The notes under the pieces: generated by a model
Database searches by the model: none
Seen by the model: only the letters and a program-made list of their open reading frames with translations
Told to the model about the DNA's origin: nothing
Part shown: positions 23,968 to 33,200 of the stretch, one piece after another
Position numbering within the stretch: position 1 is the stretch's first letter
Layout of the letters: each line of letters begins with the position of its first letter
DNA from: Treponema sp.
Lineage (GTDB): Bacteria > Spirochaetota > Spirochaetia > Treponematales > Treponemataceae
Length of the DNA stretch: 40,328 nucleotides
Direction of reading: 5' to 3'
NCBI GenBank assembly: GCA_024695475.1
Contig: JAILIC010000032.1
Span: 1 to 40,328 of the forward strand
Made by a program: the position numbers and the translations under genes

Positions 23968-24063
23968 CAACGTCGAGCTGAAGTATACAGTATCTTTCTG
24001 ATAGTCTCTATGCATACCTTTTTATGCCTAAAAGGAGTCTCCATAGAGACCATATTGAAAGCA

Positions 24064-24176
24064 AATATGTACGCAATTGAGAATCAATATGTACACGATT
24101 GAGTCTAAATATGTAAACTATTGAGTCTTAATATGTAAACTATTGAGTCTTAATATGTACGTAAAATAGTCTTTGG
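24064..24176. repeat. Five tandem 22-bp repeats
   Basis: Units begin with AATATGT at 24064, 24086, 24108, 24130 and 24152, spaced exactly 22 bp. The consensus is AATATGTAaACtATTGAGTC; units 3 and 4 are the most alike. Two helical turns per unit would place all copies on one face of the DNA, like iterons or arrayed operator sites. They may also be a leftover end of an IS21-type element, whose ends carry such repeats. There are no unique spacers, so it is not CRISPR. Confidence 0.85.
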
Positions 24177-24337
24177 AAAGACATAATTGATTATATGTCT
24201 TAAGCTATGGAAAGCGTCGAGATTAAAAAAACTCGTAAAAGACTGCTGTTTTTCATTTTTTTTCATATTTTTTCCCAAAAAATGTCCTATTCTTTTAAGT
24301 TCCTTCCTATTTATTAGTAGGAGGTTAAAAATACCGA

Positions 24338-24448
24338 ATGGGTACCAAAGACATTACAGAAAAACAGCTGGAAGAATGGAACGATGTGTTTGCAGATATC
24401 GTGAACATCCTGCTGTTTAACGGCGACCGGTTGGTCAAAGAAAAATAG
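24338..24448 (+). pseudogene. N-terminal fragment of an Rpn/PD-(D/E)XK transposase-like nuclease gene
   Basis: AGGAGG (24319-24324) precedes ATG 24338. The 36 codons begin MGTKDITEKQLEEWNDVFAD, the hallmark start of the Rpn family of recombination-promoting nuclease / putative transposase proteins. The frame stops at 24446-24448. An off-frame trace (ADTVPAQA, from about 24449) resembles the next stretch of that family. The remaining 250 or so residues are missing. Codon use is richer in G/C than nearby genes, consistent with a transferred element. It lies just before the second antisense RNA gene. Confidence 0.7.
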
Positions 24449-24544
24449 CTGATACAGTACCGGCCCAAGCGTAAATATATTTCTAGTTACAAAATGGAGT
24501 ATATTCATATCTGAACTGATGTAAAAAAACAAAGGCTTGAAGAA

Positions 24545-24621
24545 GCAAAAAAGCCTACTCGCGTTGTGACCAACTCCGAGTAGGCTTAAGGAGAAACATT
24601 TATGTTTCACATCAAAACTGT
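24545..24621 (-). ncRNA. Second copy of the antisense RNA gene (no peptide gene)
   Basis: A minus-strand promoter (24656-24628: TTGACG, 17 bases, TATCTT) is followed by AAGCCTACTCGG, a 15-base loop, CGAGTAGGCTT and a T run, matching the layout at 11.76-11.89 kb. The RNA would be about 75-80 bases. The peptide frame and the long inverted repeat are not present, so this looks like an orphan antitoxin RNA. Confidence 0.55.
24551..24587 (-). terminator. Rho-independent terminator of the second antisense RNA
   Basis: AAGCCTACTCG and CGAGTAGGCTT form a perfect 11-bp stem. On the minus strand the stem is followed by TTTTTTG. The stem core is the same as that at 11769-11805, including the neighbouring TTAAGGAGA on the right side. 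Confidence 0.85.
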
Positions 24622-24627
24622 AATTCA

Positions 24628-24656
24628 AAGATACTTAGATTTTCTTCTATCGTCAA
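24628..24656 (-). promoter_or_regulatory. Promoter of the second antisense RNA
   Basis: TTGACG (24656-24651), a 17-base spacer and TATCTT (24633-24628) on the minus strand, followed by TGAATTACA. Spacing and flank match the promoter at 11888-11860. Confidence 0.6.
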
Positions 24657-24878
24657 GTTTTAATAATAGAGTCTGTAGTCAGGTAGAAAGGTTGTCTACC
24701 ACATTCATACCAAAGACTACATCCACTGCATCAGCGCAATCGATATTTTGTCAATTGGAAGTCCGCTAAGAACGTCGTACCTTTGTGTTGCCGGATGATT
24801 GTGAAAAATAGTTTTCTTGTTTTATCTTGACGCAACCACTAAAGAAAGTCACAATAGGACACATTCGGAGAGAACGAC
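24657..24878. other. Intergenic region with no recognised gene
   Basis: No open frame of note and no clear riboswitch fold was seen before the MFS gene. A possible promoter TTGACG (about 24828-24833), 17 bases, CACAAT is weak. A short reading of RYFVNWKSAKNVV near 24750-24790 may be debris of a lost gene, which I could not identify. Confidence 0.4.
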
Positions 24879-26063
24879 ATGACAAAATTGACAAATGTAT
24901 TTCGTACAGAATCAAAATTCCGTGAATTCTTTATTTCAATGCTGACATTTGCCTTTGCCTATGGTTTGTATAAAGGCATAATCGATAATTACCTTGCAGA
25001 AATAGTCGGCATGAGTGAGTTTGATAAAGGCGTATCAGAGTTTTTTAGGGAATTACCAGGGCTCTTACTCGTATTTTTACTTGCTGTCTTATATATACTT
25101 TCAGCAGAAAATATCTATAAAATAGGAGCAGTGCTCATGCTTGTCGGCATGACCATGCAAAGTGCCGTCCCCGCAACACGCCTTTTAGTTACGCTCTCAA
25201 TATTTGTCTACTCACTTGGTGAGCATATACAACTTGGTATGCGAAACACCCTTTCACTTGAATATGCACAAAAAGGCATGGGCGGAACTGCACTTGGTAT
25301 ACAAAACTCGATCTATCAGGCGGGAACACTGGCTGGCTTCATCGCTGTCATTGCAGTGTTTTTCTTCTGCAATAAAGATACTTCGTTATTCCGACCTATT
25401 TTTGCCATAAGTGCAGCTATTCTTGCTTTAGGTGCTCTTTTTTCGCTTCGTATGACTGGTAGCAACACATCAGGCAAGGCAAAGCATAGGTTTTATTTTC
25501 GCCGTAAGTTTTCAAAGTACTACATGCTCGAAGTATTTTACGGTGCTCGTAAGCAGATCTTTTTTACCTTTGGACCTTATGTACTCGTCCTTTTTTACGG
25601 TGCAAATGCAATGATCATTAGCATTCTGTTTGCAGTAAGTGCTGTTTGCTGCTTTTTTGCTTCGCCAATTGTTGGTAAAATTATCGACAGATGGGGCTAT
25701 AAGATAGTCATGATTTCAGACACTCTGATTCTTGTTGTTGTCTGCTTTTTTTATGGCTTTGCTCATCATATTTTTCCTCGTAATATTGCCTTCTTTATTT
25801 GTTCGGTAAATTATATTTTAGACTCAGTTATATCATTGGCTTCAATGGCGTCTAACGTATATGTACAAGACCTTGCAGAAAATGCAGAGGAAGTCCGTGC
25901 CACTATTTCAACAGGTGTTTCCGTAAATCATATGATTACTATTTTAATAGCACTTTTTGGCGGATGGATCTGGCATACACTTGGTATTGAAACTCTTTTT
26001 GTGCTTTCTGCAATTTTGGGACTATGCAACAGTGCCTATGCGGCAACGATAAAAACGAGGTAA
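24879..26063 (+). CDS. MFS-type membrane transporter
   Basis: The 394-residue protein has about twelve hydrophobic segments. The short loop after helix 8 contains GKIIDRWGYKIVM, similar to the MFS motif A repeat, and an inner segment reads GIQNSIYQAGTLAG. The substrate is not clear. The stop TAA overlaps the start of thiD by one base (TAATG), so the pair is probably co-translated. That suggests transport of thiamine precursors or B6 vitamers, but this is inference. GGAGAG lies about nine bases before ATG 24879. Confidence 0.85.
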   Translation: MTKLTNVFRTESKFREFFISMLTFAFAYGLYKGIIDNYLAEIVGMSEFDKGVSEFFRELPGLLLVFLLAVLYILSAENIYKIGAVLMLVGMTMQSAVPATRLLVTLSIFVYSLGEHIQLGMRNTLSLEYAQKGMGGTALGIQNSIYQAGTLAGFIAVIAVFFFCNKDTSLFRPIFAISAAILALGALFSLRMTGSNTSGKAKHRFYFRRKFSKYYMLEVFYGARKQIFFTFGPYVLVLFYGANAMIISILFAVSAVCCFFASPIVGKIIDRWGYKIVMISDTLILVVVCFFYGFAHHIFPRNIAFFICSVNYILDSVISLASMASNVYVQDLAENAEEVRATISTGVSVNHMITILIALFGGWIWHTLGIETLFVLSAILGLCNSAYAATIKTR

Positions 26064-26854
26064 TGATGCATACTGCGTTAACAATAGCAGGTAGTGATTG
26101 TAGCGGTGGAGCAGGGATCCAGGCTGATCTTAAGACAATGCTTGCTCATCATGTATATGGTATGAGTGCCATTACTGCACTGACGGCTCAAAATACTACT
26201 GGTGTACAGGGTATTATGGAAGTGACCCCAGAATTCCTTGGGCAGCAACTTGACAGTATATGTACGGATATTTTTCCTGATGCGGTAAAGATTGGCATGG
26301 TCTCATCTGCTGCATTAATTGCAGTGATTGCTACAAAAATAGACTACTATGCACTAAAAAACATAGTAGTTGATCCAGTCATGATTGCCTCGACAGGATC
26401 CCGATTGCTCAGTGATGCAGCGCTTAGTGTGTTGCAGCAACGATTGCTGCCTTTTGCGACCGTAATTACTCCAAACATTCCAGAAGCTGAAGTTTTAGCT
26501 GATATGAAAGTACTCACCAAACAGGATATGCTTGTCGCAGCTCATAAGATTGCTCATCTGTTTCCTCATACGGCGGTATTGCTAAAAGGAGGACATGCCA
26601 TAAGTGATGCAAATGATTTGTTGATTGAAAAAGATGAAGAAATCTGGTTTTGTGGGGCTCGGATACACAATCCTAATACTCATGGTACTGGGTGTACACT
26701 CTCATCGGCCATTACATCAAATCTTGCAAAAGGATATTCTCTTAAGGACTCTGTACAACGGGCAAAAAATTATATCTCTGGAGCTTTGGCTGCAGGACTT
26801 GATTTAGGAAAGGGAAGTGGTCCCCTTGATCATGGTTTTGGAATCAAGGAATGA
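26063..26854 (+). CDS. thiD: Hydroxymethylpyrimidine / phosphomethylpyrimidine kinase ThiD
   Basis: ThiD phosphorylates HMP and HMP-P in thiamine synthesis. The 263-residue product has LTIAGSDCSGGAGIQADLK at the N-terminus, DPVMIASTG in the middle, TPNIPEAE and VLLKGGHA, and the ATP-site motif NTHGTGCTLSSAIT. It is a complete ribokinase-fold enzyme. Two adjacent ATG codons (26063 and 26066) are possible; GAGG at 26057-26060 favours 26066 by spacing, a difference of one residue. It follows the MFS permease with a one-base overlap. Family members also phosphorylate pyridoxal in some bacteria, and the PLP synthase is in the same window. Confidence 0.94.
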   Translation: MMHTALTIAGSDCSGGAGIQADLKTMLAHHVYGMSAITALTAQNTTGVQGIMEVTPEFLGQQLDSICTDIFPDAVKIGMVSSAALIAVIATKIDYYALKNIVVDPVMIASTGSRLLSDAALSVLQQRLLPFATVITPNIPEAEVLADMKVLTKQDMLVAAHKIAHLFPHTAVLLKGGHAISDANDLLIEKDEEIWFCGARIHNPNTHGTGCTLSSAITSNLAKGYSLKDSVQRAKNYISGALAAGLDLGKGSGPLDHGFGIKE

Positions 26855-26875
26855 CGGAGTTTTTTCACTATTCTT

Positions 26876-28273
26876 CTATATTAATCGTAAAAGTTTTGCA
26901 TTCCATATTGCCTGAAGTGGTGAATGTGCCTCCAGTTTTGCATACAGATTTTTGAGATGATACTTTACGGTATTTATGCTAATAAAGTAATACTCTCCAA
27001 TTTCCTGTTTTGTTTTACCCTGCTCCAATAGTTTGAGGATTTCAATTTCTGTTGGTGTAAAGATTTGGTTGTTTTTATACTGCGCTTTGAGATAGAGCGG
27101 ATACTGTACTGCCATATTTCTGCTTAGTTTTATCAGTTCCATCAAAAATGAAGTTGCGTCATATGTATTTACATAAGCCAGTAAGACTTGGAGTATGGCA
27201 TCTCCCTCATCAGCAATTAATCGGTAATAGGAATAGCGTTTTGCAAGTTTTAAGGCTCTCTCTAGTGCTTCAAAAGCAAGTTCTTCTTTATTAGCCCGAT
27301 GCAAGGCTATTGCTAAAAGCACATCAATTTCGCATAAGTCCATAAAGCGTTTGCCAGCTTCAAGAAGTGGCCGGAGTTTTTCTACCAGGGCAATGACAGC
27401 TGTATATTTTTCTGTGACGATATAGCAACGCATCTTAACCATATACCGATAGAGATCGAGCATGTTAAAGTCTACAAACTCATTGGGAGCTGTATTTTCG
27501 AGCCAGTCATAGACGAGATTGTATTTGTTTTCATACAAGGCACCTAAGATTTCTGCAGCATCAAGGTTATATGAAAACTCTGCTTGTCCTGTTTCTTTGA
27601 TATAGTTGCGTATGCTGTTGATATAGTTTTTTGACTTTACTGAGATTGCCTGTACCAAAAGAATACGTGACTGTAAATAGAGAGCTACAAATAAAAGTCT
27701 GTGTTCGCTTCGTTTGTCTAAGTCTTTTATTGTTTGGCTGACAAGTACTTCAGACTCGACAAGTTTGTTTTTTTGATAGTAGTACTCAGCAAGACATAAT
27801 TTATGAATAAATGTGGTACATTCTGCTCCATAGAGATAGCTGCAACACTCTATAAATTTGTCCTTGTGACTTTCAAGAAAAGGACCTATCCGTGAAAAAT
27901 CATTAAATCCATTTAAAAGAAACGGTCTGCCAGCAGTGAGGGTAACACAATCGATTGGCTGATTGGTGATTTGCAATGTTTTGATAACATCAATAAATTG
28001 TTTCCAGGTAACTTCTGGGTGTACCAGAATACAACCGAGTTTTAAGATACTTTTTTGCGGCATGTTGTCTATAAGTTGCCAAGCTTCTGCCAGTTTACCT
28101 TCCAATATTTTATTGACAAAAATGCCAGAGATACATGCGATGTTTTCTTTTAAGTCTTCTGGTGTAAGTGCATAATAGGAGTCTTTATCATTCCACATAT
28201 CTATAAGAAAATATGAGGATGAAAACTGCATTAATTTATTTTGTAACTCTTTTGCTGATAATAGTTTTTTCAT
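26876..28273 (-). CDS. LuxR-type HTH regulator with MalT-like helical repeats
   Basis: The 465-residue protein ends in a LuxR/GerE helix-turn-helix (residues 405-450, FTPTEIEILKLLEQGKTKQE then SINTVKYHLKNLYAKL). The remaining 400 residues are helical with TPR-like repeats (LAEYYYQKNKLVESEVLV, ALHRANKEELAFEALERALKLAKRYS). It resembles the C-terminal half of MalT/LAL regulators but lacks the P-loop ATPase domain. No receiver domain is present, so it is not an obvious target of the adjacent phosphorelay. It is divergent from that operon, and a 20-bp dyad lies between them, so it may control the operon. It has no ligand-binding motif that I recognise. Confidence 0.85.
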   Translation of the reverse strand: MKKLLSAKELQNKLMQFSSSYFLIDMWNDKDSYYALTPEDLKENIACISGIFVNKILEGKLAEAWQLIDNMPQKSILKLGCILVHPEVTWKQFIDVIKTLQITNQPIDCVTLTAGRPFLLNGFNDFSRIGPFLESHKDKFIECCSYLYGAECTTFIHKLCLAEYYYQKNKLVESEVLVSQTIKDLDKRSEHRLLFVALYLQSRILLVQAISVKSKNYINSIRNYIKETGQAEFSYNLDAAEILGALYENKYNLVYDWLENTAPNEFVDFNMLDLYRYMVKMRCYIVTEKYTAVIALVEKLRPLLEAGKRFMDLCEIDVLLAIALHRANKEELAFEALERALKLAKRYSYYRLIADEGDAILQVLLAYVNTYDATSFLMELIKLSRNMAVQYPLYLKAQYKNNQIFTPTEIEILKLLEQGKTKQEIGEYYFISINTVKYHLKNLYAKLEAHSPLQAIWNAKLLRLI

Positions 28274-28340
28274 GGATCTTATTCTAGTCTAGCAATAGAC
28301 TGTAGAGTTGTCCAGTTTTAAAATAGATATTTTTGTATAA

Positions 28341-28360
28341 AACTACCTGTTTGGGTAGTT
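28341..28360. promoter_or_regulatory. 20-bp dyad between the LuxR-type gene and the phosphorelay operon
   Basis: AACTACC and GGTAGTT flank a 6-base centre and form a perfect 7-bp inverted repeat of 20 bp in total, the usual size for a LuxR-type operator. A second, weaker inverted repeat (AGTCTA/TAGACT) lies at about 28295-28312. Binding by the adjacent regulator is inferred. Confidence 0.5.
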
Positions 28361-28460
28361 CCATTTTTTGTAAACTATAACATACTATGTACGCCTGTAA
28401 TAAAGCTTACTGAATGCTCAAACAACAGAAATTATTTATTAATAAAGGTGATGATTAGAC

Positions 28461-29477
28461 ATGGCTGCTGCCTATCGAGTCTTAATTATTGATGAAAATG
28501 TAGAGGAATTACGCTCATTGACGGACATGCTGGTTTTACACAACATGGAGGTTAGTTCATCAAAAGCAGAGCATGCAGCACTTCGTTTTTTACAGACTAA
28601 CATCCCTGATGCAATCGTTATAAAGGGATGTGACGCGCATTTTAAGCTTCTAGAAACACTCGTCGCAGATGAACGCTTTGTTGCTGTTCCTCTCTTATAC
28701 ATTTTGGAAAGTGATGCTGTTGGCAGCGGTGCTGTAGCATTGGAGGCCGGTGCATTTGACGTATTTACATTACCGTTGCATGATGCTGTTTTTTCTAATC
28801 GTATAATCCATAGCATAGAGTATGTACGTTGTCATCATCGTTGTATCAAAGAAAGTCAAACACCTTTTTCTATTGATATATCGAAAATTGAAGGTATTGA
28901 TTATCATGCTGGAGTACGCAATTGTGCGGGGCTGGATACATTTAAAGAAGCTCTTGCTGAGTTTTATAGGCGCCTTGATGAAAACTATACAAAAATACAA
29001 AAAACGCTCGAGCAAAGCGATTGGAAAAACTTTAGAATCTATGTCCACTCATTAAAGAGCTCTGCACGTCTAATCGGTGCACTGGGATTATCCGATTTGG
29101 CAATGCGACTGGAACATGCTGCAGATACAGAAGATGTATCTGTGATACACGAATTAACCCCAGAGTTACTTTCCTTGTACAAAAGCTATCAAGAAAAATT
29201 ATTGCCTTTTTATACAGAGCAGACAACGGGTGGTGTTGCTCATAATCAGGATAAGCCTCTTATTGATGATGATATGTTACAGTCGGCTCTTGCTGATTTA
29301 AAGGAGTGTGTGGGAATTGCAGATTTTGACAGTGCAGACTTTATCATGCGTTCCTTGAGTGAGTATCAGATTCCTGCTGATAAAAAAGACTATGTGGAAA
29401 AAATAAAAGCAGCTGTGTCAGATGTTAATAAAGAAGAAATAATAAAATTGTTAGAAAAAGGGGAATGGAGTACATGA
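28461..29477 (+). CDS. Degenerate receiver fused to an HPt phosphotransfer domain
   Basis: Residues 1-125 fold like a response-regulator receiver: acidic start IIDENVEEL (Asp11-Glu12) and ending DVFTLPLHDAV. The phosphoacceptor position (IPDAIVIKG) has Lys55 instead of Asp, and the conserved Lys is Leu104, so it cannot be phosphorylated in the usual way. Residues 160-250 are an HPt domain with the phosphohistidine His196 in YVHSLKSSARLIG. The last 65 residues are helical. It is a likely phosphotransfer hub for the kinases and receivers encoded downstream. The stop overlaps the next start (ATGA). No good ribosome site other than AAGGTGA before ATG 28461. Confidence 0.88.
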   Translation: MAAAYRVLIIDENVEELRSLTDMLVLHNMEVSSSKAEHAALRFLQTNIPDAIVIKGCDAHFKLLETLVADERFVAVPLLYILESDAVGSGAVALEAGAFDVFTLPLHDAVFSNRIIHSIEYVRCHHRCIKESQTPFSIDISKIEGIDYHAGVRNCAGLDTFKEALAEFYRRLDENYTKIQKTLEQSDWKNFRIYVHSLKSSARLIGALGLSDLAMRLEHAADTEDVSVIHELTPELLSLYKSYQEKLLPFYTEQTTGGVAHNQDKPLIDDDMLQSALADLKECVGIADFDSADFIMRSLSEYQIPADKKDYVEKIKAAVSDVNKEEIIKLLEKGEWST

Positions 29478-30241
29478 TTAATAATGTGGTCTTTGTAAGT
29501 AATGAGGTTGGTTTTTTAGCAAAGGCGTTAATCAAGAGAGTTGCAGATACAGGATTCAGAATTAAAACGACAGGAGTTGACCTTACAGACTTGCTGGCAA
29601 GTGGATCAATTCCTTCAAGTGTGTTTATCGTGTATTTTGATGGCTTTGTTCAGGATTACGAATTTGTCCTTAAAAAGCTTGGAAAGATCATAATGGAGGC
29701 TTCGTCCCAGTACTTTTTGTATTTGATAGGAACCCCTGCAGAACTAGACTATGCGTATGAAGTTATCCCACATACGATGATTACGAGAGTTTTTAAAAGA
29801 CCTGTTGATCCAAATGATATTATCAATGCTCTGTTAAAAGCAAATCCTGTTGATGCGGTACAACGCAAACGAATCTTGGTGGTTGATGATGATCCTCAGA
29901 TGTTACGTTTGATGAAAACGTGGCTTTCAGATGCCTATGATGTCTATATGGCAAATTCTGGAAAGGCTGCCTTGTCTTTTTTTGAAAAAGAGGGACGTTC
30001 TGTTGATTTAATATTGCTTGATTATGAGATGCCTGAGATATCGGGATTGCAAACCTTTGAAATGTTTAAGAATGACATATACGCATCTGCGATTCCTGTT
30101 ATGTTTTTGACTGCAAAAGATGATCGAGATACAGTTTTAAAAGTACTTGCAGTGCATCCTGAAAAGTATATTTTAAAATCAATGCCCAAGAGAGAAATCC
30201 TAAAAATTGTGAGTGAGTTTTTCTGGAAGAATGCCAATTAG
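29474..30241 (+). CDS. Tandem receiver protein (one degenerate, one intact)
   Basis: The 255-residue protein has two receiver-like domains and no output domain. Domain 1 (residues 1-125) lacks the acidic pair (VVFVSNEVGF) but keeps a lysine at VFKRPVD (Lys108). Domain 2 (130-255) is intact: Asp138-Asp139-Asp140 (LVVDDDP), phosphoacceptor Asp183 (LLDYEMPEISG), Thr213 and Lys235 (YILKSMP). It is a stand-alone phosphate acceptor, CheY- or Spo0F-like, that could take phosphate from HPt His196. I chose ATG 29474, which overlaps the previous stop (ATGA), over ATG 29465. Its neighbours suggest the same relay. Confidence 0.85.
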   Translation: MINNVVFVSNEVGFLAKALIKRVADTGFRIKTTGVDLTDLLASGSIPSSVFIVYFDGFVQDYEFVLKKLGKIIMEASSQYFLYLIGTPAELDYAYEVIPHTMITRVFKRPVDPNDIINALLKANPVDAVQRKRILVVDDDPQMLRLMKTWLSDAYDVYMANSGKAALSFFEKEGRSVDLILLDYEMPEISGLQTFEMFKNDIYASAIPVMFLTAKDDRDTVLKVLAVHPEKYILKSMPKREILKIVSEFFWKNAN

Positions 30242-30256
30242 GAGAAGATAAAGCTG

Positions 30257-33200
30257 ATGGGTACTAAATCTGTTCTACGTGCAGTTCTTTTTTTTCTGTT
30301 GGTTGGTGTATGTGCCATTTGTGGGCTTACTCAGTCCGCTTTTGCTGAAGATTTATCGGCAGAGTATCAGGCTGTATATTTTGATAAGAGTACTGGACTT
30401 GTTGCCTCTGAGATTAATACGATAATACAGACTGCTGATGGCTATATTTGGATAGGTACTTATTCTGGTTTATATCGCTATAATGGTTTCCGTTTTGAAA
30501 AGATTTCGCTTGATAAACGGCTGAGCAGTATAATGACCATGTTTGTAGATAGCAAAAACTATTTATGGATTGGTACAAATGACAGTGGGCTAGCGCGTTA
30601 TAATCTTGAGACACATGAGTTGGTGTTTTATACAAAAAATACTGGTCTGGGAGCAAACTCCGTCCGTACGCTTTGCGAAGATGCATCTGGTAATATTTTT
30701 GTTGGTACTGTTTCCTGGATGTCAGAAATAACTGCTGATGGCAGAATGATAACTTTTTCTGACTGGAAAGATATAAATTATGTAAAGTCAATTGTAGAGG
30801 GCGATGATGGTATTGTCGCGGGGGTTACTAATGGCGGTGTCCTCTTTTTTATGCGTAACGGTAAAATTATTGCCCGTGACTATTATGATGCAAAAGGTGG
30901 TGTGTATTATACTACGATAGCTCGCAATGAATTTGGCGATTATCTTGTGGGTACTTCTACCAATATCATGCTCCGTATGCAATTTATTGATGGCAAAGTG
31001 GTGCGACGGGAGGCTTTTGAAAGCCAAAACCTTATGTATCATCATAAGATATCCTACAATTATGATTTAAAAGGGTACTACTTTTGTGCAGAAAATGGGA
31101 TGGGATTTATTACCAATGATGGTATCTGTAGTACTTTTTCGAATGTAAAAGTTTGTAATTCCATTACTGATATACTGATTGACTATCAAAATAATATTTG
31201 GGTGGTATCAAGTAAACAGGGCATAATGGAGTTGACCAAAAGCCCATTTGTCGATGTGTTTAAAAAGTCAGGTATTGCCTCATCTGTAGTTAATGCCTTG
31301 CAGTTTCATAATAATGATTTGTATATAGGAATGGATACAGGGCTGTATGCAGTCGATAAAGAAACATTCCGTCTGCGTCAGTATGATTTTTTACAACAAT
31401 TTAATGGTGTCCGTGTTAGACATATTTTAGAAGATTCCCACAAAAATGTATGGGTTTGTACCTATGGCAAAATGGGACTTTCAAAAATTGATCCATCTGG
31501 TAAAGTTACTGTATTTAACGAAGCTCTTAAGCAGACGTTGGGTGGACGTTTTCGTGTAGCGACAGAACTGGCTGATGGTACAATACTTGTTGCAAGTAAT
31601 ATCGGTTTAAATTACATACAAAATGATACGGTGATACATACGTTGGGCGAGTCTGATGGTATGAATACACCGCAAATTTTGACTATTGTGCAAAAGCCAG
31701 ACGGCAGTATTCTTGCAGGTAGTGATGGTGATGGTATTTACGTAATAAAAGATAAAAAAATTGTCCGTACGATAGGCATGGAAGATGGTTTGGAAAATCT
31801 GGTTGTTTTACGTATTGTACCTGGCAGCTCAGGATATTTTTACATCACTAGCAGTGCCATCTTTTATGATGATGAAAATACCATACGGCGTCTTGATAAT
31901 TTTCCGTATAATAATAATTTTGACATGCGTATTTTTGATTATGGGGATGCCTGGATTACATCGAGTGCAGGTATCTATGTCGTACGCGAAAAAGATATGA
32001 TCCAGGATGATCAGTATGGATATACCTTACTTGATTATAACAGAGGGTTTGATACTTCTCCTGTCTCAAACTCTTGGAATGTAGTAGATAGTCAAAATAT
32101 ATTGTATTTGTGCTGTAATGATGGGGTACGTTGTGTAGATCCTAAAAAATGTAATAACGTCGATACCCATTATGGCATACAGGTACATTCTTTTGAGGCT
32201 GATGGTAGTTCGGTACCTCAAATAAATGGTATCTATCATATTCCTGCAAAAGCAAAACGTGTAACGATCCAACCGGCAGTGCTTAATTTTGCGCTTACTA
32301 ATCCATTGGTTCATGTCTATTTAGATGGTTCTGGTGATTCTGGAATACAGCAACACCAAAAGGAATTGACTCCGCTTTCATTTACAAATTTACCCTTTGG
32401 TAAATATACGTTACGAGTACAGATCCTTGATGTGCCATCTAATAAAGTATTGCGGGAAGAACTTTTTTCTATTGAAAAGCCTGCCCGTTTCTATGAAAAA
32501 ATATATTTTAAGATGTTACTAGTCATCATTTTGATGGCCCTTGTTGCATTTTGTACTTGGATGATCGTCAAGATAAAAAGTATGGCGATTATCAATAAAC
32601 AGTATGAACAGATTCGTGATGCAAAAGACGAGGCCGAAAAGGCAAATAAATCAAAAACACAATTTCTTGAAAATATATCGTACGAGATTCGTACTCCATT
32701 GACAACTGTTATTGGTATGAATGAGCTTGTACTACGCGAAAGTACTCAAGAGCTGGTTCGTCAATATGCATCTCATACGATTCATGCTGGATATGTGCTA
32801 CAAAATTTGGTTTCGGATATTGTTGATTTTGCCAATATTGATTCCGGATCTATTGAAATCCTTGAACGTGAATATTCCTTGGGGCAGCTCTTGTGTGACG
32901 TTGAGCTTTTATGTATAGAAAAAGCAAAACAGAAAAAACTTGATTTTGATATTGTTGTTGATAAATCACTCCCTGATGCATTGTATGGTGATGGAACCCG
33001 CCTGCGGCAGGTGATTACCAATGTGCTTTATTACGGTATTGAGCATACTGTCGAAGGAGCCGTGGAACTGTCGGTTCTTATGCAAAGTTCTGAGAATGAT
33101 ATTTTGACTTTACGGTTTGAAGTTAGTTATACGGGAGTGATGGTAAAGGATGAAGCTAATTTGGGATTATCATTGTCTGATAGTTTGGTCAAAATCATGC

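Noticed and set aside
24064-24176. The 22-bp tandem repeats as a CRISPR array
   Set aside because: The units are contiguous with no unique spacers, and no cas gene is present.
24657-24878. TPP riboswitch before the MFS-thiD pair
   Set aside because: I looked for the CUGAGA and ACCUGAUCUGG-type conserved blocks and did not find them.
28341-28375. The dyad as a terminator
   Set aside because: It sits between divergent genes where no transcript should end, and its stem is only seven base pairs.
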